Assembly (NCBI RefSeq): GCF_004210375.1
Contig: NC_134828.1
Location: forward strand, 22,932,400-22,996,399
DNA length: 64,000 bases
Source: Tachypleus tridentatus
Taxonomy: Eukaryota > Arthropoda > Merostomata > Xiphosura > Limulidae
Direction of reading: 5' to 3'
This document shows positions 25,477 to 38,760 of the stretch, piece by piece. The position numbers and the translations under genes were made by a program. Below the pieces are notes generated by a model. That model did no database searches. It was not told where the DNA came from and saw only the letters and a list, made by a program, of their open reading frames with translations. Within the stretch, counting starts at the first letter, position 1. The number at the start of each line of letters is the position of its first letter.

Positions 25477-26205
25477 GTGAGAAACACTCATAATGTAAGC
25501 ACACAGTTGAGTGAGATTTTAATTTTCTATTGTTGTTTAAAATGTCTCGGGGAGTGTGTATGTGGTAAAATTTTAGCTATAATAGACATCTGTCTGCTTC
25601 TGCATTGTAATGACATTTCACCTTTTATACCCAGAATAGTAAAGAGTTGCTAAACAATGTTTTTTATTTGTGCTATGAAACTTAGAGTTTGTTTAGCATT
25701 AAGCACAAAGCTTCACAATGGGGGGGATATCTGTGCTCTGCTCACCTTGAATATTGAAACTTGGTTTCTAGCAGTGTGAGTCCACAGACATACCGTTGTG
25801 CCACTGGGTAATGAAACTCGGTGATAATGAAGGAAAATTTTGAAAGAAAAGAAAACTGGTATAAGAATTTATATTTTTGGTTTAAATCCTTACTGAATGC
25901 AGTTTAGCATTGGTTTGTTCTGTATCATGGAGAGGCATAGTGAACTTGTCACGATTTGATGATTGTATGGACGACCAGTGCCGTATCTTTTGTTCCCTGA
26001 TGGTTGATCATTTTGTGTCCAGCAGATTTTGATCCTTAAAAGAAAGTTTCGTATCATGTTTACATCAAATTATTTTTGTGAGTCTTTGTTCAACTATGAA
26101 TTTCATGAAATCAAATGGTAGAAACAAACTAACAGATGAACATTCAGCCATTTCTTATCATTCAACAAATTACAGGCCAAATGTCCAGTAGCTTTAATTA
26201 AACGA

Positions 26206-26240
<35 letters not shown>

Positions 26241-29200
26241 ACATAAGTACACGTGTGCCTTTATAACTGTAAAAATTAATAAAGCACACATGCGTGTGTG
26301 TGTATATATATAATATTTGATACACTAGAAACTATATACCTTTTTTTTTTTTTTTCTATTTGGCATGCCAGTTAAAACCTATTTCTATTCTATGTTAAGC
26401 CATTCTTCATGTAAAATAAGATGTCATTCTACAAGCCAAAATCTTGACGTGCACTGGAAATAGGTCCAAGCATTCCATTAAAGCCAAAACCATATAATGG
26501 TTTCTTGTTAGTATGATAAACTAGGGACCCACACTGAAGGGTTCCAGACTATCAATTCATATTTTACAAGGGTCCTATTGGTAGAATTTTAAAAAAAAAC
26601 TAAAAAAGAGAAAAACATTTTAATATCAATTGTAAATTTTATTTATAATTTACACCCTGTATGTGGTTTATCTTTGAGTACAAATTAATTTTAATAATAA
26701 GGTTATAAACAATTTTCTTTATCTGAAACTTTTCAAAAGTTATTCCTATATCCTTTGATATCTACTAAATAAATAATCAATTTTTGTTTTCATTACTATA
26801 AAATATTAGAAAATAATTATAATTTTTCCCTGTTGTTTTCTGGAATAATGACAAATTGTAACAGAAAACTATAATTGTTTATCTTAAATAGCTTAAAGCT
26901 TTTAACAGTATATATCTATTTATATTCTGTTTTGTTGCTCTTTGAACCAACCCTAACTATTAATTTGTGATATATATAAATTGTAAGTCACATGGGAAAT
27001 GCAGCTCACATTACAGTACCAAATTAGGTAATGCATGGACTATTTGCAAACATGCCTCATAAACTAGCTTAAAACGTTTTAAGTTTTTATAATTTAGTTA
27101 ATTTTATAATAAGTAAAATAATATATATGAAAAACAAGAAATATTGAATTCGGTCTTTTATTTTTGTTCACTGTTGATGAAAGCTAACCCTACTTTTTTT
27201 TTAATTAAATGTATTACTGCATTAAATACTTTTTTTTAAAGAAAACAATGCATAAAATAACACAGAATAATAACAAGAGGAAATAGTTTCCATAACTTTT
27301 ACATTTTGTTTTGGCTTTCTAGCTGCATGACGTAAACCGTTAAAAATTTACCTAAACTTGTCTGTCTTGTTTCATGTCAGAATACAATTTGAACTGGAAG
27401 AAAAATAGATAATTTTTTGTACAGGCAACAACATAATTTGATGTAGAAAAACTTTGGATTCCTATGTTCTCAAGCAGAGGTTGTGACAGATGGAGAAGGC
27501 AAGATGTGTAACTAAATGAAATTGAAGGCTACATAAATTATACTTTGTCTGAACAATGAAAACATTATAATGAATAACTTATTAAATACTTTACTTCTCA
27601 GAAGGGTGTTAAACAAGTTAAAGGAGTGGGATAACAGATAACAAATGTCCGTTTTCATAGTGGGGGAGATTGAGAATTTTTAAAATATTTCCTTGTAGAA
27701 TTAGTAATGTAAATACCAAACACTTTTATTTACGTTTTGATGCTGAGTTTACTCGTGTACATTCATAATAAACTATTGTAAATAAATTTTGTATGTGACT
27801 GTAAAAGTAAAAGGGTTAATTGTGTGCTACTTTGACAAGAGTTTATTTTAGTGTAGTTTATTGTCATTGAAGAAACCAGTTAAAGTTTATTGGGGAACAG
27901 GTATGTGCAAGCTGTGTGCTGTTAAGTTTGTTATGGTACAAAGCATTGTGCTTGCCTTGCAAATGAATGTTCTGGGGTGCATAACTGTGGGGGGTGTCGA
28001 ATCTTGTGCATCCTGATAAATTCTTATGCATATAAAATCCAGGAGTTTGGGTTAACTACAAACCAGTACTTTTATATATATATGTGTGTGTGTGTATATA
28101 TATAATCAAATGTTGAAATGTTTACTTATTTCTCTGAGGTCTAATGATGCAGTTTCAAACCTAGTTGTCGTCATCGTAAAGCTACTTTCTAAAACTTGTT
28201 TCTCATAGGTTTTAGACGTCTCATTATGTTTCATTGTTTGCTAAATTTGGTATATTTAAATTTTATATAATTTTACCTTGCACAGTCTGAAGTCATTGGG
28301 CCTTATTTTATATATATTGTAGAAAAGTCATGAGTCTGATTGGTCTATAATTTATATGCACAAAAGACAGTTTAAAATTTTGTCATTCTAACAATATGAC
28401 TGATATTTTACAAATTTCTCCTTGTAGATGTGATTGTTTGTTATTTTTAATAGGCAAGTAAAGTATACACTGAGGAAGAATCTTTGTTTAGCAATGCTTG
28501 AAGTTTGAAAGGGTTAAGAATAAACTTTAGAACTGTTCATTTGTAATTTGCAAAGTATTAATTCAAATACATTCTGTTAGATTCAGTGAAGTATATTTTA
28601 ATTTGTTTAAAATAAAACTGTGTAATATAATATCAGAAATTGTATTTGCCATGTATTCAGTGGAACTGTAAGTATTTATGAGTTCTTCAGTATGTTCCTG
28701 TTGCTTTTTGTGATAGATGAATCATATCATTGATGCATGCTGTAATTTCCTGGAGAGCCAGTTGGACCCGACAAACTGTATTGGGATAGCAGATTTTGCT
28801 CTACAACATGGTTGTACTTCTTTATATCAAAGAGCTAATCAGTTCATGGATCAACACTTTTCACAAGTAAGTATCTCTGTTGTGTTATTCTCTAATGATG
28901 TGAATGTTGGGAGAGTGAGAGACTTATCACCGTTGCGTTATTCTCTAATGGTGAGAACGTTGGGAGAGTGAGAGACGTATCACCGTTGCGTTATTCTCTA
29001 ATGGTGAGAACGTTGGGAGAGGTCACCGTCGCGTTATTCTCTAATGATGCGAGTGTTAGTTTACGTGCCTGAAGATATTTGAGTTCTTGTATAGACTTTT
29101 TTTTCTTTTAATTGTAGTTATTCACTATGTCCAGTTTTAACTGATATAGTATTTACAGTTTATTACATGTTCTGTTAACTGATGTCAGATAAATGACTTT

Positions 29201-32200
29201 CAAGGGTTTATGACTTGGGAAGAATAAGTTTTATGGGTAATATTGAAGATGTTAATGTATGAAATAGTTGTTTTTTATATTTTATCTTTGAAATTTGTGA
29301 AGGTATGTTAGGATAAAATATTTTTTAAAAAATGAATAGAATACTGCCATCATTCACAAATCATTATACTACTTGGCCATTCAGTTTGTCTGCTGTTTGT
29401 GTATTATATAAAACAGTGAAGTTGGGACATGTGAAGATAATGCTTTCAGATATTAACATATTTGTCACATGCTATATGATATACAGAATGTTACTGACCC
29501 TGGATGTTAAGTAAGATTTCAACATGTACAAATTTGAAAATTTTATGTTAAAATCATGGAAAGCTATTTTTTGATGTCTCGCTTGTCTGTGTGAGCAGGT
29601 TGAAATGGTTGATTCCTAAAATGGTTTAGAGGTTAAATAAAACTGACAAATCTTTATTTTAACAAAAACAACAACAAAACTCTGTACACATTTATAAACA
29701 TAGACTAGTTGATAGAGTAACTGAAATAAATAGTCTTCATGGAAGGTTGATATTTGAATTTTTTTGTTGTTGTTGCTGATTTGGACCATAGGTGTCGCAA
29801 GGAGAAGAATTTCTGGCTCTTTCAGCTTGCCAGCTAGTTCAGCTAATCAAACGTGATGACTTAAACGTTCGATGTGAATCGGAAGTTTTTAACAGTGTTC
29901 TGAGATGGGTTAAGCATGACGAAGAACGTAGAAGGCCTAAGACAGCAGACATTCTGTATGCAGTTAGGTGCCATTTCCTCACTCCTCGTTTCTTGAAAGA
30001 ACAGATTCAAGAGTGTGACCTTGTGAAAAACCTTCCTCAGTGCTGTGAATACCTCAGTCGTATCATTCAGGTAAGTGAGAATGGCTGTAAGCTCAGATAA
30101 GATAAGTGTTCACATTCAGTTTCAGTGATTAAATTTCCATTTAACCCTCATGATGCATCAAGTTGATATATCAGCTTTGATATTTATAGCAACAGTTTTA
30201 ACCCTCCTGATGCATCAAGCTGATATGTAAGCTTTGACATTTATAGCTATTGTATGCATCAATTTAACCTTTATGGTGCATCATAATTTTATTGAAACTA
30301 CATTCTAAATCAGTAATAAACTTTCAGTATAATCAACCTAGTATATGGAAAGGAGACACAAAGTAAGTGCAAAAGAAAACATAAATAATACTTGGGGAAA
30401 CACTGTAATTACAGAAATGAGGAGAAACAAGAAAGTTGTAGATTTCATGAATATATCATTTACTATGACCATAGCATTGCCAGTAATATCTGAAGCTTTT
30501 ACTGGTAAAACCATGGTCTGTAATAAATGATGTTTGTGAAACCTTCAGTAGTCTTGTCCCCCTCTCCCACAGAAAGTGTTTATATGGAGCACATCTCTCC
30601 TCAAACTGAAAAGAAGTATTCATAAAAAATATATGTACACACACAAAAAATTACAGCATGTTATTTACTTTGTGCCACTGACTTGTGATAGTATTATAAC
30701 ATGCATGTATGTTTCATTAACTATAAAATTGAGTAACAAATTTAGCACATAGTTTTAGAAACAAGAAAATTGAACTATTTTTAAATAATCTATTTTTTTT
30801 GTGTTAAGTATTCCACTACAAATTTTTATCCCTACGAAGGTTATTGAACTTTGTGTTGTAACCTGTGAAACTTTTGCCTTGAGCTTGCAAGTGATAATAA
30901 AAACAGTTTCAAAGAGGAGACTCTGTAGATGCATTATATACAACATAAATTTGCTACTGAAGTCAGAGTTCAGTTTACATGAAAAAAAGTACTTGATAGC
31001 TAATACAAGATACTTGTTACTTGTATTATATTACTTCATAGTTTAATTGTGAATCTAGTTGAGTTTATATCTAAATATACACAAACTAAGTAAACATATC
31101 ACATTCAGATGGTGTTTAAATGGTTGAATAAAAATGATTTACTTTTTAGCAGGTAAAGAACGTTTAGTGTGCACACTGAATGTTTTATTTTTTACTTAAT
31201 TTTATCATCAAATCTTTTTAACATTTTGCCCAAACTTGGCCCAGTGATGAGCATGGTGGGGTATAAATTTGAGAGTTGTTTGCATATTGTTTTACTGGAG
31301 GGAAAGAAAAATTGTGCTCTACATTTTGGAGCTATAGATGCATTATGAAGGTGACAGTAAAATCTGTTTGATGAAATAAGAGTAGACAGTGGGTTCTGTG
31401 TTGAGTAGCTGTCTTCTCTCTGAAGTGTGCCAATTCTATGTTAAAGACATGTAACACAGGTGACAATTTCATGTAGCTTTGTGCAAATATTTGAAAAAAA
31501 AACACAATTTTTTTACTTTTAAATTTGTGAATGGTGAGTTGTGTTATAAATCTTTTACACCAGAGCTTCACAAAATACAGAATATTCTACTATGTCATAT
31601 TTGCAGAGCATCAACTACCCAGGCGGAAGAGTGGTAAGTCTGTGGACTTACAGTGCAGTGGCTACAACAGATATATAGCCTGACATAGCTTTATTTAAAG
31701 CAAGCAAACAGATTCTTTTTCTTGTCTTTTTACTACCTCAGTTTTGGCATTGTAATCTTTCTTTAGTGATTTACAGCATATTTTCAGTTATATCATCATC
31801 TTCAACTTAAAATTCTGTCTGGATTTTATTTTATTCTCACTGAAAAAAAATTACTTATTGAATTAGCATTAGATTGATTTCTTTCATTGGGCAAAGCCCA
31901 TTCAAGTTCATGAAAGTGGAAGCCTTTATCCCCAACTAATACTATACATGTTCTGTAAGCAGTGTTCTTCAATAGGCCTGCCTCCTTATTAAGCGAGGTG
32001 TTAAATTTCCTCTCCCATCTGCACCCAAACTTAGACTGACTCACTAACTATAACTGTGGTGTTTTTATATTATCACAATAATTTTTCCCAAGTCTAGAAA
32101 GTTTAAGATGTTGCTTATTACATCAAGTCTAGATACTCAGGAAATTGGTCAACATAACTACATGCCAAAACTTCCTCTAGAAAACAATACAAAACACGTA

Positions 32201-35200
32201 AATTAAAATATTAAACTACAGTTAACAACAGTATATCTGTTGGTGTTTTGACAAAATGTTTATGAACTGTGAAGTGGCTCATCTTAGTTAGTTAGTTATC
32301 ACCATTAGATTCCATCTAGGAACATAGGGCCACAATCGCTTGCAGATTCTTCAACAAGTATTTAAGTGAGTAGGTTGTTAACCCACTGCACCGAGTGGTC
32401 CCTAATTTAGCAGTGCAAGGCTAGAGGGAAGGCAGCTAGTCATCACCACCCACTGCCAATTCTTGGGCTACTCTTTTACCAACGAATAGTGGGATTGACC
32501 ATCATAGTATAATGCTCCCGCGGCTGAAAGGGTGAACTTGTTTGGCGCAACGCCCCCTGCAACCCTCCGATTGAGAGTCACACGCCTTGCCAGGTCGAAG
32601 TGGCTCATGAAGATATTAAATTCTGGTTTCTTTTTTACAAGTAACTAGTTTTGTCAATTTATTTTAGCTATCTCTTAAATAAAATACCTGCAATTTCACT
32701 TTAAAAAGCAGTACAGTTTTTTGTGGGTGCAGCTAAAGAGTGATTTGACATTTGTTGGAATTATGTGAGAAAAATTAACACAATATTTAGTTACTATATC
32801 TTTGTTGCTTACTAGGATCTCACAGTTTGCCGTAAGTACAGTTGTCATCAGAGGACGCCAAAGGTTCCCTGTGTTATCTACACAGCTGGGGGCTACTTGC
32901 AACAATCACTGAGCAATATGGAGTGTTACAATGCTCACGAACAGCAGTGGTTCTCATTGGCTGATTTGCCAAGTCCCCGGAGTGGAATTGGTGGTGCATT
33001 TGTGGATGGGAAATTTTATGCAGTTGGAGGAAGAAACAACTCTCCTGATGGAAATCATGACTCCAATGCTGCTGATTGTTTTGACCCAATTACTAACACA
33101 TGGAAACCAGCTAGGCCAATGAATGTAGCTCGGAACCGTGTAGGAGTAGCTGTGTTAGATGGAATGTTGTATGCAGTTGGTGGATCCCAAGGAACCATTC
33201 ATCATAATTCAGTAGAGAGGCAAGATTTCTTATTATCAAGACAATTTTACTTCAACAGATTTATTGATTGAACAATTAGATCACAATACTTTTTATAGAA
33301 TAAAGTTAAAAATCATCTTGCTTTTGAGCTTTCTTTGTCTGGGGAAAGAAGTGATTGCTTTTTATACATACATACACAAGTCATACATATTATTATGAAA
33401 TACTGAATAATTGTGAATATATTAACAAGTTAATGGAAAATCATTTGAAGAGATGATAAGGAGTCTGTTTTTAATGTTTCTTAGTGTCCCAGTAGAGACC
33501 TGAGAAGCATATGGTTAATTTTTTTCATCTTTAAATGTTAAATTATGTTTACTATTTATTTATACTTCTTTATTAGGTTTAATAAGTTATCATCTTTAGT
33601 GCTGTCCAAAGTGAGAAGTGCTGAAATTCCAATTCAGATAACATGGATTTTATCTCCATCAGTGTAATACTTTTTCACTCCACATCTTCTTTACTGTTGC
33701 AAGTGGTAAGCTATGAATGTTTACTCTTTTAACAGATACTGCAATGCAACTGCTTACCAATGCAAGTCAATTGATAGATTAATATCTTCTTAGGTATGAT
33801 CCTGTTGAAGAGAAATGGAGTTTTGTTAACCCCATGATTACAGCTCGCATTGGAGTTGGTGTTGCAGTGGTAAAACGATTACTGTATGCTGTAGGGGGTT
33901 ATGATGGACATTCCCGACTCAATACTGTTGAATGTTATAATCCCGAGACAGACGAATGGACAATGGTTGCCAGCATGAACACAACAAGGAGTGGGGCAGG
34001 TGTGTACTGAAGTGGCTATGTATAATATTCCAGTAAACTAAGGTTTTTGTAACCAAAATATCAATTTGTGTTTCTTCTTTTGGTCAAGATATGTGGAGGT
34101 TTAAGATTCGGTGTTCTTTAATTTTATCTGTAAAGTGACAGAACTCAAATTGGTAAATAGCCCATGTGGCAGTAGTATTATTTAGTCATGTTTCTCTTGG
34201 CCCTTCTGGTACTCTGTAAGATGACTACTAGAATTAGTTGTGACATTAGAATCTGACCTTTTATTATAGTAATTGCACAACTTGAATAAATTAACGTACA
34301 TTAACCATTCACTTTTTTTTTCCCTCATCTAGTATTCCAGATAGTTCCAACTAAGTGTAAAAGTAAGCAATAATGTAATGATACTGTCATTCAATTTGGC
34401 TTAGTTATATCAGTCACTTTGGCATGTGGTTAGTACTTTGTCACTTCAAAAATGTAGTGCAGGTTAAAAGACATGTACAAAACTGAACACACTTTGTTAA
34501 TAGTGTTGAAGCAAAATGTACAAGTTTTCATTATAATGCATTAAATATATCATTTGGATCCAGTACTAAAAATTAATTAAAAGAAATAGAAAAAGATTTA
34601 GAGGAAACATCACTGGAACATTTAACAATTTTATTTACAGAAATATTGTGTGGGATATGTTACAGGTACACAACCATTTTTTTGTATTTAAATAGCACCC
34701 TTGGTTTAAGGGCCTTGCTGGATTATCTGTTTTGCCAGACTAACAGGGGTCAGGTAACAATAATACAACACACCTCTGACCCACAACTTGTACCCCTCCC
34801 ATGTCTCTGAAGTACCATGAACTGCTAAAAACTAAATTGTAGAGCTAATCTGAAAGGTCTGGAAGTTGAGAGCTGTCAGTTTTTTTATCATGGATTTGTG
34901 ATGTTCCATTGGGAACATCCAAGGTACTTGAAGTTGAAGCCATTGAATTATCACACGTAGTCTAAGCAAAGTTGTTTTAATGTGCTTTGATCTTTCCCTG
35001 TGCATTTTGTGATACAGCAAATGAAGTCATTAGTCCTTTTTTTGTCACGAAGGTATGTTGCTCTACCCACTGATTAATTCATCTGTCAACTCAATAAACT
35101 TGTCCATAGTAAGTCTTTCAGTTACGCCTGTTTTATCTTCATCACTTCATTGTTTTGATCAAGATTCAAGACAATATCCATAATTTCAGAGTTAGTGATG

Positions 35201-37821
35201 AACAACAGGTGTTTCTTTAACATTCATCCAGACTTTCTTCATTAAGCTTACTTGCTATTATACCCTTGGCAGCAGGTCCTGTAAAGCTTTTTGCACACTC
35301 AAGCAACTTATGGACAACTTTCTTCTCCTTTATACATTAAATCCTGTAAAGTCAGTAAGTAGCTTGCACCACATGCAATGCCATTTGTGGCTGTCCAGTC
35401 TAACTGGTCTGGCAGTTGCAGGAATTTCAAGTGCATTCTTGTAATTTTGTCCGTATTAAAGGAGGTGCCGGACCGTCAGTTGCTAGAAAATAAGTGGTGT
35501 ACCTGTATATAATATCTAGTTTACTCTCAAAAACAGTGGTTCACATCGAAATATCGTTTTGTACGTTTTCCAAAGAGGCTATTTGTACCAGTAGAACAAC
35601 TGTCAAAGTGCATTCTATTTGAAACAAAACAGATTTAATGTCTTCTTTAAAGATAAATGCACAGTAGCCTTAACTATGTTTAAAAACAAAGTAATAATAA
35701 CATCCTTCTGTGTATGTTTGTATTTTTCAGGTCCTTTTATACTGGCTGTAAACCATACTCAAGGTATTCGTACTGCTGGTATCTGATGTTTTTACCCACA
35801 CTATGATATTTATTAAATATCATTGTTAAAATGCTTCATAAGTAATAAATTTTGTTTTTGTTCCAGGTGTGATAGCTTTGAATAACTACATATACGCTGT
35901 TGGTGGATATGATGGAACATCCCAGTTGAGGAGTGTAGAACGTTACAATACGGAAACTAACGAATGGGAATGCTTCTCTTCAATGAAGTCTCCAAGGAGT
36001 GCCTTAAGTGCAGCTGTACTGGACGGGAAAATATATGCACTAGGTAGATAACACCAGAAGACATTATTAAAGACGTAAATTAATAAAGTTTATTAATTAT
36101 TAGGCGATTTGTGTGTCTCAAGTCTGAGAACTGTTTAGAAATATAACAAGGAATTTTGAAGAGTTCATGTATAAAGGTGTGTTTAGTCACTAAAGTTTGT
36201 GTTAATCTTGTATAGCATAAACTGGATTTAATAATTAGATGCTAACATGTTTTCAAGTATTGGGGCATGTTCATCAATGGAGCAGAGTGGTCACCAGCCA
36301 AAAATCAGGACCTTTGTCTTATTTTTTTAAACTTCTTCAGTGCAAAAGCACAGTTTATTTAACCTTTAAATATATATAGTTTACAGACAAACAAATAAGA
36401 CTTTCTATTTTAATTTAGTTTTTCTTGTTCAGAGTGAAACTAGAAAATTTGCTCTTAACAGTTTTAAGACTTATGTCCCCACAAAAAAAAAAGTGCAAAT
36501 TTATTGTTAGGTTTGATAAGTATAGATGTGCATAGGAATGTGGGAAAAATTTAAAAAAACAAAACAAAAAACACTTAGTGTTTAAGATAATTGAAAAAGA
36601 GAAATAAGCAGATGAATAGTTTTGTTTTGAGTTTACATACCAAGAGGTATTTTATTACAATTTACCACTTTTACGGTAAGCCAGATTTGTTTTTAAAAAC
36701 GGGTATGTTTTTTGACCATTTGTGAGATTTTTAAGACTTAAAAGTGAAACACTGGTTTAGCTTATGTATTTTCTTTCTTGTAGCCTTTAGCTACAGTTAC
36801 CCCATATTTAACCCTTTACCTTAATCTGTTTATATGATGAAATCAACAAAATAAAACAATTCATCAATATCAACAAACTTCCTCCAAAAACCAAACAAAA
36901 ACTTTACAAAACACAACATTCCAGTAAGCACAAATTCATTGGTAAACCAGGTACAAAACTGAAGTCCATACTATATAAAAACTATAGACAAACACAACAC
37001 CAACATTATTTATAAAATATAATGGAAGAACTGCCACGACTTCTACACTGGATAAATAAGCAGAAAAATGGAAACTAGATTCAAAGACTACAAAAAGAAA
37101 CTCCAAAACCACCTACCCACATGTTTGAACACTGCAAATTAAGTAACCACAACATAACCATAGACAACCCCCAGATACTTAGTAAATTAGAGAAATAAAC
37201 ATAAATAAATGCAAAATCAAAAAAGCTCTTCATATAACAACTCAAACCAAAAACCAGTATAAAGGAACAACTTTATACTAATTAATAACCCAACATATAC
37301 TGTAATTCCTCATACAATCCTGTACCCCAAAGATATACTCTTCCCCCAAAAGACATGCCCATTAAGATCAGTTGCAATCTTTCTTTGTTAGCCTGAATGT
37401 GACCTAAGGTTGTTCTCCACTTTATTTTAATACCCATACCAGCCATCTTGAGATGTATCTTTTTTCATGTCAGGTTTTTCAGAATTTTACCATGTGCCAC
37501 TTTATTATTAAGATATGAAATAAAAGCTTTATGCAAATGTGAAGTCTCTCTTGAAATGTCATGCTTACTGTTAAAACTGTAAATTGTAATAAAATTAAAC
37601 AAATTACTTATTTTCATTGTGACGGTACTAACGAGTTAACTTGTGTTATTTTGGTCTCATTAGGAGGGTATGATGGTTTAAATTTCCTGGCAACCATGGA
37701 GGTTTATGATCCTGAAAAAGACGAGTGGACGGATGCTGCATCAATGTCATGTGGACGGAGTGGACATGCATCGGCTGTGTGTAGAGCTCCTTGTCTTGCA
37801 CATGGTGTAGGTATTTCATAA
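25048..37821 (+). CDS. Keap1: Keap1, BTB-BACK-Kelch adaptor of CUL3 ubiquitin ligase (7 coding exons, complete)
   Basis: Joined exons 25048-25476, 28717-28866, 29792-30070, 32816-33219, 33794-33999, 35867-36043 and 37664-37821 give 1803 nt, 600 residues plus TAA. The BTB domain is about residues 45-145, BACK/intervening region about 146-300, and six Kelch blades about 306-600. The [10 protein letters not shown] loop in blade 1-2 is diagnostic of KEAP1. Residues lining the NRF2 pocket in human KEAP1 have matches here: the GGY tyrosine, PRS serine, RNN arginine/asparagine, ARNR and TTRS arginines, GYDGTSQ glutamine, RSA serine and GYDGLNF phenylalanine. Known role: a cytoplasmic dimer that presents CNC-bZIP factors to CUL3-RBX1 for ubiquitination and senses electrophiles through cysteines. 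The intervening region keeps two cysteines (QEC...QCC) that align with the vertebrate sensor pair. The ATG has a good context (AAAATGG) right after in-frame stops. Intron 4 is GC-AG. The first coding exon has an acceptor upstream, so a non-coding first exon is expected. Confidence 0.95.
25684..25812 (-). mobile_element. SINE family C, minus strand, in Keap1 intron 1
   Basis: Reversed: TTAAGCACAAAGCTTCACAA, GATATCTGTGCTCTGCTCAC, CAGACATACCGTTGTGCCAC. Confidence 0.65.
26207..26240 (+). repeat. TG microsatellite in Keap1 intron 1
   Basis: A run of TG dinucleotides about 32 nt long. Shorter TG/AC runs are at 24690-24704, 28083-28098 and 58907-58922. Confidence 0.9.
28717..28866 (+). CDS. Keap1: Keap1 coding exon 2 (BTB end, start of BACK)
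   Basis: Fifty codons, phase 0-0, acceptor tgatag, donor gtaagt. Contains [15 protein letters not shown] and [10 protein letters not shown], the BTB-BACK junction typical of KEAP1. Confidence 0.93.
28873..29050 (+). repeat. Minisatellite, about 53-bp unit, 3-4 copies, just after Keap1 exon 2
   Basis: Unit GCGTTATTCTCTAATGGTGA plus GAACGTTGGGAGAGTGAGAG. Begins a few bases after the exon 2 donor. Confidence 0.85.
29792..30070 (+). CDS. Keap1: Keap1 coding exon 3 (BACK/intervening region)
   Basis: Ninety-three codons, phase 0-0, acceptor accatag, donor gtaagt. Contains [24 protein letters not shown] and the paired cysteines of the redox-sensing linker. It starts with GTG (Val) internal to the protein; this is not an initiation codon. 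Confidence 0.94.
30140..30292 (+). repeat. Degenerate tandem repeat, about 60-bp unit
   Basis: TTAACCCTCATGATGCATCA and TTAACCCTCCTGATGCATCA, with GATATTTATAGC/GACATTTATAGC, recur two to three times in Keap1 intron 3. Confidence 0.65.
31618..31712 (+). mobile_element. SINE family B, diverged, in Keap1 intron 3
   Basis: GTGGTAAGTCTGTGGACTTA, then TATATAGCCTGACATAGCTT. The box-B segment is shortened. Confidence 0.5.
32396..32598 (-). mobile_element. SINE family A, minus strand, truncated, in Keap1 intron 3
   Basis: Reversed body GTCCCTAATTTAGCAGTGCA through GCAACCCTCCGATTGAGAGT to CCTTGCCAGG. Both ends are incomplete. Confidence 0.78.
32816..33219 (+). CDS. Keap1: Keap1 coding exon 4 (Kelch blades 1-2 and start of 3)
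   Basis: 404 nt, phase 0 in and 2 out, acceptor cttactag. Encodes [21 protein letters not shown] and [11 protein letters not shown], then HHNSVE. The protein alignment requires the exon to end at AGAG followed by gcaaga, a GC donor. Confidence 0.92.
33794..33999 (+). CDS. Keap1: Keap1 coding exon 5 (Kelch blade 3-4)
   Basis: 206 nt, acceptor ttcttag, donor gtgtgt, phase 2 in and 1 out. Encodes [28 protein letters not shown] and MNTTRSGAG. Confidence 0.93.
34830..35465 (-). pseudogene. Decayed transposase-like remnant in Keap1 intron 5
   Basis: Minus-strand fragments in shifting frames read [42 protein letters not shown] and [13 protein letters not shown]. The ELTDELISG piece resembles the tail of pogo/Tigger-like transposases. 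Weak and heavily mutated. Confidence 0.3.
35867..36043 (+). CDS. Keap1: Keap1 coding exon 6 (Kelch blade 4-5)
   Basis: 177 nt, acceptor gttccag, donor gtagat, phase 1-1. Encodes [24 protein letters not shown] and [18 protein letters not shown]. Confidence 0.93.
36840..37230 (+). pseudogene. Penelope-like element C-terminal (GIY-YIG region) remnant in Keap1 intron 6
   Basis: Broken frames with [15 protein letters not shown], then after a shift [18 protein letters not shown], similar to the region after the GIY-YIG endonuclease of Penelope-like elements. It is followed at 37385-37475 by the TTTTAATACCCATACCAGCC end repeat seen elsewhere in this window. Confidence 0.5.
37664..37821 (+). CDS. 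Keap1: Keap1 coding exon 7 (last Kelch blade, stop)
   Basis: 158 nt, acceptor ctcattag. Encodes [16 protein letters not shown] and [10 protein letters not shown], then a short tail and TAA at 37819-37821. Confidence 0.92.
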
Positions 37822-38760
37822 CTGAAACAGACAACATCTGTAGACTTACCTTGTTGGAATCCAGACTGCTAAGGAGCATGTTAGTCATTTGAATTTCTTT
37901 TGTAAGGTGAAAGAAACATCTGATTTATTACATTTGTTTTTGCCAAAATATTTCACTTACTGAAAAATTACTTGTTATAAAATATTGAGTGTTCACTTCC
38001 AATGAACTTTATTATGCTCGTGGATAATTGTTTAGTTGTATATATTCTCTGTACACTTGTAATATGAATAAGGAAAAATTCTATACAAAAGTTTCGTTGC
38101 GGTTAAAGAAAATTCTCATATGAAAGTGGAGTTAAGTATGTCATGAACCAATGTTAGCTGTTGTAAATATCCGTATTATCTTTTTTTTTTTTATGTGTGA
38201 ATTTGTACACAAAGTATACAAAAGTTTCACTTGGTAAAGTGTACTTCTGTACAGGATACTAAAATATTAATAGCTGTACATATTATGTACTTGTTATAAT
38301 TTGCTTTCTATAGTTTGATTTGTACAGATCAAACTGGAAATATGGTCTTCTTTCCATAATCTGTCATAAAATGTATGTACATGTTTGTATATAAAGAAAT
38401 AGATAGCCCTCTAAGTTTCCATGAAGTAACAAATTTAAGAATTCTATTTCTTTTTGTTAACATTCTCACACTAAGTACCTGCTTCCAAACCTTGTACTAA
38501 TATGCTACAGTAAGTGTTGTGATTACTGTAGGAAATAATATTGTATTTAACAGTTTTGATGTTGTGATATGACATGGATGTTGCTGGGAGTTTGTGTGTA
38601 CAGTTGTTGAGGTGTTCGTTGTAAAACAAAATATTCAGTACTTTTGTTGTATTTACAGTATGATATTGAAGGGTTACAAGTAGTAGTTTCTTCAGTGTTT
38701 TGATCTGTATAAAAATCTCGACTGTATTTTGAGGAGATGAATAAAAATTAGAATAAAAAT
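37822..38760 (+). other. Keap1: Probable Keap1 3' UTR with candidate poly(A) signals
   Basis: AT-rich sequence after the stop with no coding potential that I can see. Two AATAAA hexamers at 38740-38745 and 38752-38757 are the nearest canonical poly(A) signals. The true end is unknown without transcripts. Confidence 0.4.

Noticed and set aside
26103-26291. Minus frame with Thr-His repeats
   Set aside because: Translation of a TG microsatellite.
31826-32044. 72-codon minus frame with [13 protein letters not shown]
   Set aside because: Vaguely transposase-like but too short and without recognised catalytic context; in a Keap1 intron.
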